A stretch of 5,181 nucleotides of DNA from Luteococcus sp052116585 (GCF_052116585.1 NZ_JBQKKT010000045.1:1-5181); one strand, 5' to 3'. Positions 1 to 5,070 are shown, numbered from the stretch's first letter. Made by a program: numbers and translations. The notes: generated by a model from the sequence alone, not told the origin.

Positions 1-1
1 C

Positions 2-160
2 CGGGAGATGGGCCACCAGGCCGCCTTGCGTCAGCTCGCGAACCGCTGGGTCGGGATCCTCCACGGCTGCCTCAAGACCGGCACCCACTACGACGAACAC
101 ACCGCCTGGGCACACATCCTCGAGCCCCACCCAGACCCTGCCTTGCCCGCCGCTGCTTGA
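2..160 (+). CDS. IS110-family transposase, C-terminal fragment (cut by window edge)
   Basis: This is the last 52 codons and stop of an open frame that enters from the left edge. The peptide contains the block ALRQLANRWVGILHGCLKTG followed by THYDEHTAWAHIL. That pattern, (A)NR(L/W)VGILHGCL..(T)..YDE..AW, is typical of the extreme C-terminus of IS110-family transposases, which combine an N-terminal RuvC-like DEDD domain with a C-terminal Transposase_20 domain and a catalytic serine. IS110 enzymes move DNA by recombination guided by a bridge RNA from the element's non-coding end. Both catalytic domains lie outside the window, so intactness cannot be judged. The 34 bp between this stop and the converging kinase gene may hold the right end of the element, but IS110 elements lack clear terminal inverted repeats and the boundary cannot be seen. 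Family assignment rests on recalled family consensus. Confidence 0.75.
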   Translation, partial: REMGHQAALRQLANRWVGILHGCLKTGTHYDEHTAWAHILEPHPDPALPAAA

Positions 161-194
161 CAGGAACAGAACCTGGGATGTCTGCCGCGAGCGG

Positions 195-734
195 TCAGCT
201 GAGTGCGGCCATCTGGCTTGCGAGGGTTTGGGCAAGTTCTGCAGGGGGGCCAGAGCTGGTGTCCACCTCCAGGTCGTAGTGGATCCCCTGGTGCACGCTG
301 TCGGCCTGAGCTGCTGCCATTCCCACCTCTCGATCCCCGCGACGAGCCTCCCGCTCGGCGGCAAGGTGGGGTGCGAGCCGGACCCCGATCCATACAACGT
401 CCAGGCCCTGCAGCGCCTCAGCCCAGCGAGCTTGGGCGGTCGGCCCGCTGAGGAAGCCGTCCTCGATGAGAAGGTGGGCGCCGGCCCGGGCCATGGCTGC
501 CAGCCCCGCCATCCAGCATTGCTCGATCCGGGTGAAGGCCTTGCCGACGTCGATCGAGCCGTTCGCCGCGATGTTCAGGCCGCCCTGGCTGAGGAGCTGG
601 GGTGGGCAGGCGTCGATCAGGGTGTCGACGCTGAAGCGCAGCCATGTGCCGGGCAGGAGGGGCTGGAGTTCGCGGGTCAGGCTCGACTTGCCCGAACTTG
701 AGCCGCCATTGAGCACCACCACGTTCGGGACCAT
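195..734 (-). CDS. Chloramphenicol 3-O-phosphotransferase-like kinase (CPT family)
   Basis: This 179-residue P-loop protein matches the chloramphenicol phosphotransferase family, whose Streptomyces venezuelae member phosphorylates the C-3 hydroxyl of chloramphenicol in the cytoplasm. What is seen: Walker A GGSSSGKS at 10-17; the segment WLRFSVDTLIDACPP at 31-45 with Asp37, at the position of the S. venezuelae catalytic Asp37; a core LLIEDGFL at 88-95; and a C-terminal block GDREVGMAAAQADSVHQGIHYDLEVDTS at 133-160 that is near-collinear with the known enzyme. The ATG at 734 was chosen because it puts the P-loop and Asp37 at exactly the S. venezuelae numbering (178 aa) and leaves about 100 bp to the divergent acetyltransferase. 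In-frame ATGs at 746, 743 and 803 are possible; none has a strong, well-spaced Shine-Dalgarno (the GGGCGG before 734 is almost adjacent to the start). Family membership is secure. Chloramphenicol as the substrate is inferred, and another hydroxylated small molecule is possible. It converges on the transposase remnant. Confidence 0.88.
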   Translation of the reverse strand: MVPNVVVLNGGSSSGKSSLTRELQPLLPGTWLRFSVDTLIDACPPQLLSQGGLNIAANGSIDVGKAFTRIEQCWMAGLAAMARAGAHLLIEDGFLSGPTAQARWAEALQGLDVVWIGVRLAPHLAAEREARRGDREVGMAAAQADSVHQGIHYDLEVDTSSGPPAELAQTLASQMAALS

Positions 735-820
735 GCCGCCCATCATCAACCATCCCGAGAACGCACTCAACTGCCGCTGGTCTGACGCCGAAATGCGCTG
801 CATGGTCGCGGGTTCGTCCC

Positions 821-833
821 TAGGCTTGCCGCG
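821..833 (+). promoter_or_regulatory. Putative -10 element for leaderless acetyltransferase transcript
   Basis: TAGGCT at 821-826 fits the actinobacterial -10 pattern TANNNT. Its last base is seven bases before the GTG start at 833, so transcription would begin on the start codon itself. No Shine-Dalgarno lies upstream of that GTG, which agrees with a leaderless mRNA. No convincing -35 is seen 16-18 bp further up. This is inferred from pattern only. Confidence 0.4.
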
Positions 834-1327
834 TGCAACAACCCCTGCTCACGGTGGACGAGATCTCCTTGACCCCACCGCTCCTGGACGACGCAGAAGA
901 CTGGGCCGCCGCCCAGGACGACGAGTGCGCCCGCTGGTTCGACTGGCCCGGCCGCCCGCCCGTCGAACGATGCCGCGAACACCTCGCCAACGTGACCGCA
1001 GCCGACGATCCCGACAGCTACACCTGGGCCATCCGCACACCCACCGGGTTCGCCGGCGGCATCGACCTCAAGCTCGACGAGGGAGCCTGGAACATCTCCT
1101 ACTTCGTCCACCCCGACCACAGAGGACGCCACATCGCCCGACGAGCGCTCCGCGCAGTCACCGACTGGGCCTTGACCAAACGAGACCTGCCCGCAGTCTG
1201 CACCCGAGTCCACACTGACAACATCGCCAGCCAGAAGGTCCTCGTAGCCGCGGGATTCACCCTGACCGGCACGGTCGACAACCCAGAGGCGAATCATCAG
1301 GACTTCACCTACGAACGCCACCGCTGA
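833..1327 (+). CDS. GNAT-family N-acetyltransferase (RimJ/RimL-like)
   Basis: A 164-residue cytoplasmic acetyl-CoA-dependent acetyltransferase. Motif A is seen at 88-106, ISYFVHPDHRGRHIARRAL: a beta-4 strand, then the R97-G98-R99-H100-I101-A102 pyrophosphate-binding loop of the (R/Q)xxGx(G/A) type. The motif-B-like segment HTDNIASQKVLVAAGFTLTG follows at 127-146, with Asn130, Ser133 and Gly141-Phe142, as in RimJ/RimL-type GNATs. Length is normal for the family. The GTG start is used because the frame has no nearby ATG start and a TAGGCT -10 lies seven bases upstream, suggesting leaderless translation. It is divergent from the CPT-like kinase and followed by a strong hairpin, so it is probably monocistronic. 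The substrate cannot be read from the sequence: a ribosomal-protein N-terminus, an amino-glycan or an antibiotic amine are all known for the superfamily. The neighbouring drug-kinase homologue makes a detoxifying role plausible, but that is inference. Confidence 0.87.
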   Translation: MQQPLLTVDEISLTPPLLDDAEDWAAAQDDECARWFDWPGRPPVERCREHLANVTAADDPDSYTWAIRTPTGFAGGIDLKLDEGAWNISYFVHPDHRGRHIARRALRAVTDWALTKRDLPAVCTRVHTDNIASQKVLVAAGFTLTGTVDNPEANHQDFTYERHR

Positions 1328-1330
1328 ACG

Positions 1331-1362
1331 CCCTCAACTGCCGCGACGATCGCGGGTGAGGG
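1331..1362 (+). terminator. Nested hairpin, likely terminator after the GNAT gene
   Basis: It starts three bases after the GNAT stop. The inner stem is CCGCGA (1341-1346) / TCGCGG (1350-1355) around a CGA loop. The outer stem is CCCTCA (1331-1336) / TGAGGG (1357-1362). Together they form 12 paired, GC-rich positions with an asymmetric internal loop. No T-tract follows, which is common for actinobacterial terminators. Function is inferred from position and strength. Confidence 0.6.
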
Positions 1363-1461
1363 AGCACGGTGGTCACGCCGATGAGCAAGCGTTCTGATAT
1401 GTCATCCGCGCCGGTCTGTGGGGTTGAATGGGCTGAAGGGGGGCGTGTGGTCGCCCGGAGC

Positions 1462-1469
1462 GGGGAGGT
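1462..1469 (+). promoter_or_regulatory. Strong Shine-Dalgarno for the S33 hydrolase
   Basis: GGGGAGGT lies five bases before the ATG at 1475, a near-full match to the anti-Shine-Dalgarno. It fixes this start over alternatives. The 100 bp upstream (1363-1461) hold no gene. TGATAT at 1395-1400 could be a weak -10, but no good -35 accompanies it. Confidence 0.75.
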
Positions 1470-1474
1470 AGCCC

Positions 1475-2722
1475 ATGGTTGGTACCAGGTTGGAGAGGCA
1501 AGCCCGTCGAGTGGTCGCGCGTGAGGGCGGATTCATCGAGCGCCCGAACGGCGCAGGTGAATTTCAGCTCGCCTATGTGCGCACGGGCCCTGGCGGAGGT
1601 ATGCCCGTCGTAGTGTTGCCGGGCGGGCCAGGTCTGGCTTCCGCCCTGCCTTATGCGGGTATGCGGAAGTTGGCTGCGAGCCGCGGGCTGGACGTCGTCA
1701 TGGTCGAGCATCGTGGGGTGGGGCTCTCCGGGACGACGACGGACGGTGAACTGCTCCCGCCCGAGGCCGTGACGGTGGAAGCTGCTGCCGACGATGTCGC
1801 TGCGGTGCTCGACCATCTGAACGTGGAGAAGGCGATCATCGCGGGTTCGTCCTACGGGTCCTACCTGGCCCAGGTCTTCGCGATCCGGCACCCGTCGAGA
1901 GTGCATGCGCTGGTGCTGGATTCCCCGATGCTTTCCCCGCAGGCCGATCTGGAGACCACGCGCCGGTGGCGACGCTGCCTACTTTGGGAAGGTTCGTCGG
2001 CGGAGACCCGAGAGGCGGCCGCGCTGGTGCGGCGGCTGGCGGGCCGTGGGGAACCCATCGAGGCTTTGGGGCACGTTGTCCAGCTGGTCTACGAATTTGC
2101 GGGCGCGCAGACGCTTGCTCGACTGCTTCAGGCGCGCCTTGACGGGCGCCTCGGCTGGTTGTGGGGTCAACTGGCGACCTTGGGCACCGGGGAGATCGAC
2201 GGGAAGGGCACACCCTTCTACATGGAGCCCGATCCCGTCGCCGGGATCTCCTTCGGTCAACTCGGCTATGGGCTGCCCCTCGACGGTGGCCCGCTGGACC
2301 CGCAGACTCTGTTCGCCTCGATCGCCGCGAACAAGCCCCCATTCAGGGGTACCCCTGTGGATCTGGAGACGGAGGTGCCTTGCTACAGCTGGCCGGTCGT
2401 CGTGCTGTCAGGTGACCGTGACCTGCGAACACCTCGCCCTGTGGCGCAGCAGATCGTGAACATGGCTCCCCAGGGTGTCCTGGTGCCCCTCGCCGATACC
2501 GGCCACAGCGCTTTGGACACTCACCAACTGGCCCTCATCCAGACGCTGGTCATTCTGCAGGATCAGGGAGTCGACGGATTGACCGACACGGCCGGCAGGC
2601 TTGCTGATCTGCCCCGCAAGGGCGTCTCCGGAATGCTCGGACCCATCTTGACAGCCCTAATCAGAGTTGCCACCGCGATGCCGGTCCCTCGGCTCGGGCG
2701 CCCACTCCGCGCCCGCGAGTGA
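1475..2722 (+). CDS. Alpha/beta hydrolase, S33 proline iminopeptidase-like
   Basis: This 415-residue protein has the full set of S33 peptidase signatures. They are the oxyanion-hole motif PGGPG at 49-53; the strand and turn VEHRGVGLS at 77-85 (S33 members usually have DQRGxGxS); the nucleophile elbow GSSYGS at 124-129 with Ser126; the acid in LSGDRDLRTP at 311-320 with Asp316; and His344 in DTGHSALD at 341-348. A helical cap lies between about 155 and 300. Such enzymes remove N-terminal proline or other residues from small peptides, or act as general esterases and amidases. The length fits the longer actinobacterial subgroup of about 410-430 aa rather than the 310-aa PIPs. No signal peptide is seen, so it is probably cytoplasmic. 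The last 45 residues are basic, with a hydrophobic stretch GMLGPILTALIRVATAMPV (386-404) of unknown role. Replacement of the usual Asp-Gln by Glu-His before RGxG hints at a non-PIP substrate. The start is fixed by a strong Shine-Dalgarno. It converges on the VOC gene with a 20-bp gap. Confidence 0.88.
   Translation: MVGTRLERQARRVVAREGGFIERPNGAGEFQLAYVRTGPGGGMPVVVLPGGPGLASALPYAGMRKLAASRGLDVVMVEHRGVGLSGTTTDGELLPPEAVTVEAAADDVAAVLDHLNVEKAIIAGSSYGSYLAQVFAIRHPSRVHALVLDSPMLSPQADLETTRRWRRCLLWEGSSAETREAAALVRRLAGRGEPIEALGHVVQLVYEFAGAQTLARLLQARLDGRLGWLWGQLATLGTGEIDGKGTPFYMEPDPVAGISFGQLGYGLPLDGGPLDPQTLFASIAANKPPFRGTPVDLETEVPCYSWPVVVLSGDRDLRTPRPVAQQIVNMAPQGVLVPLADTGHSALDTHQLALIQTLVILQDQGVDGLTDTAGRLADLPRKGVSGMLGPILTALIRVATAMPVPRLGRPLRARE
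2703..2721. terminator. Possible hairpin between convergent genes
   Basis: CACTC (2703-2707) pairs with GAGTG (2717-2721), extended inward by GCG (2709-2711) / CGC (2714-2716) with one bulged C. It overlaps the hydrolase stop codon and lies in the convergent junction with the VOC gene, where a bidirectional terminator would be expected. It has no T-tract, and the tight loop makes this tentative. Confidence 0.3.
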
Positions 2723-2742
2723 CGCCCGCATGCCGCGTTGGG

Positions 2743-3170
2743 CTACTGCTCCAACGTTCGGTGCCCCAACGACATCTGGAGTCGCACCAGGTAGCCGTCG
2801 GGGTCCTGCACGAGGAACTGACGACACCAGCCTGCTCGCTAGGGCTGATGCGGTACCACTTCTCTTCCGGTTCCATGAACAGGGACCAGCCCGCCTCGCT
2901 GAGTTGCCTGAGTTGCACGGCAACGTCGGGAACGGAGATCTGGAGGTTGATGCCGCGCCCCAAGGGCGGGTCCGTAGGCGCCGTTACCCAGGTCCTGCCG
3001 ATGTCGGCTTGGTCGAGCATGATGTGGGCACCGCCTAGGGCGAGGTAGGCGAAGCCATCCTCGGGCTGCTCATAGAGCACCTCGAAGCTAAGCAGGTCAC
3101 GCCAGAACCGGACAGACACGTTGCAGTCGGTCACGGCCAGCTCGGGCACAAGAGAAGGTTCAGGGCTCAT
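2743..3170 (-). pseudogene. VOC / glyoxalase-bleomycin resistance-like protein, frameshifted
   Basis: Frame one begins at the ATG at 3170, nine bases after a GAGAAG Shine-Dalgarno (an ATG two codons upstream is too close to it). It reads MSPEPSLVPELAVTDCN... and then FAYLALGGAHIMLDQADIGR, PPLGRGINLQISVPDV and EPEEKWYRISPSEQAG. This is the first three quarters of a bleomycin-resistance-type VOC protein. At Gly115 (GGT, 2828-2826) the family sequence leaves this frame and continues, one base out, from CGT at 2823 as RQFLVQDPDGYLVRLQMSLG, ending at TAG (2745-2743). Restoring one base between 2826 and 2823 gives a normal 142-residue protein of two beta-alpha-beta-beta-beta modules. Family members of this subtype usually bind drugs or act as small lyases without an obvious metal site. 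The unrepaired frame would run past the family end to 2661 with an unrelated tail. Either a real inactivating deletion or a sequencing error explains it. It lies 57 bp downstream of lacI on the same strand. Confidence 0.85.
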
Positions 3171-3216
3171 GGGCATCAGCTTCTCAGAGGCATCCTCGAA
3201 CGTCCTGTCATGCCGC

Positions 3217-3230
3217 TGACCTCGCGGTCA
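3217..3230 (-). terminator. Short hairpin overlapping the lacI stop codon
   Basis: On the minus strand TGACC-GCGA-GGTCA forms a 5-bp stem closed by a GNRA-type tetraloop, with the repressor's TGA stop in its left arm. It may weakly terminate or stabilise the lacI transcript before the VOC gene. There is no T-tract and the stem is short, so confidence is low. Confidence 0.25.
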
Positions 3231-4262
3231 CACTGAGAGGCGCGATGAGCTGCTGCCCCGGATGACGAGGTGGTGGTCGAGGACTGCCTGACGAGGGTGG
3301 AGGTCCGGGTTGAGCAGGAGTTGTGCGGCGCGGCTTCCTTGCTCTCGGGCCCGTGCGTCCACGGTCGTGAGCCCGTGGGTCGCGGCGTCGAGGGTCCCGT
3401 CGAACCCGGTGATCGCGAGGTCCTTGCCGGGCGTTCGTCCGTGGGATTGGATCATGTCGAGGACGCCGACGGCCAGTTGGTCCCCGGCGCACGCGAAGGC
3501 AGTGACGTGTGGGAGGCGCTGGAGGGCTGCGGCTGTGGCTTCGGCGCCGGCCGCGCGGGTCCAACTGGTGGCTTGGGCTATCACCGCGCTGGATGGTTCG
3601 AGGCCCTCGACCAGTCCGGTGAGTCGCGGCCATGGGCCCTGGGGTCTCTCATTCGTGACGTAGTGGTCCCAGGTGGTGATGTCGGGCTCTTTGGCGGGGC
3701 GGGCTACGGGGCCGGTGACGATGCACACCTGCTCGTGCCCCATGCTGCGCAAGTGATCGCCCATCTCCCTGCCGGCGGCGTGCTCGTCGATGGTCACGTA
3801 ACAGGGCCCATGGGGCCCGCCAGCCACGACGGGCAGCCCCTGTGACCTGGCCATCGACATGATGGGATGGGTTGCCCAGGTGACCGCGATGCCGTCCACC
3901 AGCGTGTTCCGCAGAGCCTGCGCAGAAGCCTGCAGGTCAGGGGCAACAGCCATCAGGACAAGGCTTGCCCCCGCGATTCGGATCTCGTCGGAGAACCCGG
4001 CCAGCCACTGGAGTTTGAAGGGGTCATCGAAGGCTGAGCTCAGCGTGTCCATGAACACCACTCCGTAGGCGTTCGCATGTCCTTGTTTCAAGACCCGGCC
4101 AGCCACGTGGGGCCCGTAGTAGCCCATCTTCGCGGCCCGTGTCAGGATCCGGTCACGAAGCTCCGGCGACAGCTGATCGGGACGACTGAAGGCGTTGCTG
4201 ACCGTCGTCGTGGAGACGCCCATCACCTCGGCAACATCACTCATTCGCACCACGTCACTCAC
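3228..4262 (-). CDS. LacI-family transcriptional regulator
   Basis: A 344-residue repressor with standard LacI layout. The N-terminal helix-turn-helix is MSDVAEVMGVSTTTVSNAFS at about 7-26. The hinge-helix region is PHVAGRVLKQG at 51-61; it keeps the Leu that intercalates at the operator centre but has Gly where Ala is usual in ARxL. A periplasmic-binding-protein-like effector domain fills 66-335. In it are VTIDEHAAGREMGDHL (156-171), AFACAGDQLAVGVL (255-268), LAITGFDG (282-289) and LTTVD (298-302), all in family order. The GTG at 4262 was chosen because an AAGG Shine-Dalgarno (4273-4270) sits seven bases upstream, giving normal family length and N-terminus; the ATG at 4343 would add 27 non-family residues and overlap the promoter. 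Effectors of this family are usually sugars or nucleosides; here the ligand is unknown. It is divergent from the deaminase-ASCH gene, its likely target, and upstream of the broken VOC gene. A palindrome at its own promoter suggests autoregulation. Confidence 0.92.
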   Translation of the reverse strand: MSDVVRMSDVAEVMGVSTTTVSNAFSRPDQLSPELRDRILTRAAKMGYYGPHVAGRVLKQGHANAYGVVFMDTLSSAFDDPFKLQWLAGFSDEIRIAGASLVLMAVAPDLQASAQALRNTLVDGIAVTWATHPIMSMARSQGLPVVAGGPHGPCYVTIDEHAAGREMGDHLRSMGHEQVCIVTGPVARPAKEPDITTWDHYVTNERPQGPWPRLTGLVEGLEPSSAVIAQATSWTRAAGAEATAAALQRLPHVTAFACAGDQLAVGVLDMIQSHGRTPGKDLAITGFDGTLDAATHGLTTVDARAREQGSRAAQLLLNPDLHPRQAVLDHHLVIRGSSSSRLSV

Positions 4263-4282
4263 CCGCCCGCCTTGTCCGCCCC

Positions 4283-4300
4283 TTCTTGAGCGATCAAGAA
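4283..4300. promoter_or_regulatory. Putative LacI-family operator (18-bp palindrome, CG centre)
   Basis: TTCTTGA-GCGA-TCAAGAA: seven-base arms match perfectly, and the four central bases centre on CG, giving 8 of 9 symmetric pairs. LacI-family operators are typically even-length palindromes with a central CG that the hinge helix opens. The site overlaps the -10 and start point of the repressor promoter and lies in the divergent region before the deaminase-ASCH gene. It is the strongest operator candidate in the window; binding is inferred. Confidence 0.6.
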
Positions 4301-4326
4301 CATACTCGTCAGCGACGAGCAACCAA
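4299..4326 (-). promoter_or_regulatory. Putative promoter of the lacI-family gene
   Basis: On the minus strand, -35 TTGGTT (4326-4321) is separated by 16 bp from -10 TATGTT (4304-4299), which fits TANNNT. The predicted start of transcription is near 4292, about 30 bases before the GTG at 4262. The -10 and start point lie within the palindrome at 4283-4300. This is inferred from consensus matching. Confidence 0.5.
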
Positions 4327-4343
4327 GAGGATTTGGGACCCAA
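4305..4343. repeat. Two further short inverted repeats in the divergent intergenic region
   Basis: CTCGTC-AGC-GACGAG (4305-4319) fills most of the spacer of the putative lacI promoter. TTGGG-A-CCCAA (4333-4343) lies 28 bases before the deaminase start. Both have odd-numbered centres, unlike the 18-bp CG-centred site, so they may serve another regulator or be chance. No clear -35/-10 pair for the rightward gene was found. Confidence 0.3.
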
Positions 4344-4354
4344 CCCCTTGCACT

Positions 4355-4360
4355 AGGAAG
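4355..4360 (+). promoter_or_regulatory. Shine-Dalgarno for the deaminase-ASCH gene
   Basis: AGGAAG lies 11 bases before the ATG at 4372. The spacing is slightly long, but for the next in-frame ATG (4381) it would be 20 bases, so the first ATG is preferred. Confidence 0.5.
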
Positions 4361-4371
4361 ACGAGACGCGC

Positions 4372-5052
4372 ATGACCACGATGAACTGGGCCAACGACGA
4401 CGCCGTCATCGACGCGGCAACGCGCCTGGCCGCCACCTTGGGTGACGACCCCAACCACACCGTCGCAGCCGCCGCGATGGACCTGTCCGGCGCCATCCAC
4501 GTCGCGGTGAACAACCACCACTTCACCGGCGGCCCCTGCGCAGAACTTGTAGTCCTCGGCCTGGCCTCCGCAGCCCACGCCGGCCCGCTCGCCACCATGG
4601 TCGCCGTCGGTGACGGAGGCCGTGGAGTGATCGCCCCCTGCGGGCGATGCCGTCAGGTCATCCTCGACCAGCACCCCGACTGCTGCATCGTGGTCCCCAA
4701 CGACGGCACAGTCATCTCCGTGCCCGTGGCCCAGCTGTTGCCCTACACCTACCGGTTCCCGGACGGCACCGCGGAACGCTTCGTCCGGTTCAACGGCCGC
4801 TACTACGACGACGTCGTCGCTGGCCGCAAGACGCAGACCGTGCGCTACCTCGATCCTGTCCCGCTGGGGCCCACCACCTTCGTGTTCGAGGACCGCGAGC
4901 ACCGTGGATTCCGCACCATGCCCGGGGTCATCGACAGCGTCACGCCCATCCACTTGGCAGACCTTGATGACGACTACCAGACAGGTCTGCGGAGCCACTA
5001 CCCGCGCATGCCACGTGACGCCCAGCTCGAGGACGTGCGCTTCCACATCTGA
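4372..5052 (+). CDS. Blasticidin-S-deaminase-like / ASCH domain fusion protein
   Basis: A 226-residue cytoplasmic protein of two domains. Residues 1-127 have the cytidine-deaminase fold and closely resemble fungal blasticidin-S deaminase (BSD). HHFTGGPCAELVVLG (49-63) supplies zinc ligand Cys56 and proton shuttle Glu58, and PCGRCRQVILDQHP (89-102) supplies Cys90 and Cys93, two residues offset from BSD Cys54, Glu56, Cys88 and Cys91. BSD hydrolytically deaminates the cytosine of blasticidin S. Residues about 134-226 form an ASCH domain: RFVRFNGRYYDDVVAGRKTQTVRYL (136-160), TTFVFEDR (168-175), GVIDSVTPIHLADL (185-198), and a closing YPRM...LEDVRF. Lys153 and Thr156 of GRKTQT match Lys21 and Thr24 of Escherichia coli YqfB, an N4-acetylcytidine amidohydrolase of the ASCH family. 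The stretch carrying YqfB's catalytic Glu is about 11 residues shorter here, so the third residue is not evident. Divergent from lacI and probably controlled by it. The deaminase assignment is firm; substrate and ASCH activity are inferred. Confidence 0.88.
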   Translation: MTTMNWANDDAVIDAATRLAATLGDDPNHTVAAAAMDLSGAIHVAVNNHHFTGGPCAELVVLGLASAAHAGPLATMVAVGDGGRGVIAPCGRCRQVILDQHPDCCIVVPNDGTVISVPVAQLLPYTYRFPDGTAERFVRFNGRYYDDVVAGRKTQTVRYLDPVPLGPTTFVFEDREHRGFRTMPGVIDSVTPIHLADLDDDYQTGLRSHYPRMPRDAQLEDVRFHI

Positions 5053-5070
5053 ACTCCCCAGACGAACTCA

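Noticed and set aside
466..1218. Long plus-strand open frame (250 codons) across the kinase and the start of the acetyltransferase
   Set aside because: The translation is Arg/Pro/His-rich with no family signature and runs antisense to the CPT-like gene and out of frame with the GNAT. It is a typical GC-rich shadow frame.
767..1321. Minus-strand open frame of 184 codons opposite the acetyltransferase
   Set aside because: It is antisense to clear GNAT motifs, overlaps the kinase 5' end and has no family resemblance.
2661..2830. The unshifted C-terminal extension of the VOC frame running into the hydrolase gene
   Set aside because: Its sequence is Ser/Arg/Thr-rich and unlike VOC proteins, while the neighbouring frame gives the exact family ending. 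The extension is produced by the frameshift.
2819..2832. Programmed ribosomal frameshift in the VOC gene
   Set aside because: There is no slippery heptamer and no clear stimulatory structure, and VOC proteins are not known to need recoding. Mutation or a sequencing error is simpler.
3270..3845. Plus-strand open frame of 191 codons opposite the lacI gene
   Set aside because: It is low-complexity Gly/Val/Arg sequence antisense to a well-supported LacI effector domain.
4263..4343. Upstream ATG at 4343 as the lacI start
   Set aside because: It would add 27 residues unlike LacI proteins and place the putative promoter and operator inside the coding sequence. The GTG at 4262 has a good Shine-Dalgarno and the usual family N-terminus.
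4309..5046. Minus-strand open frame of 245 codons opposite the deaminase-ASCH gene
   Set aside because: The Val/Gly/Asp-rich antisense translation has no recognisable motifs. The plus strand carries complete catalytic motifs, so this is a shadow.
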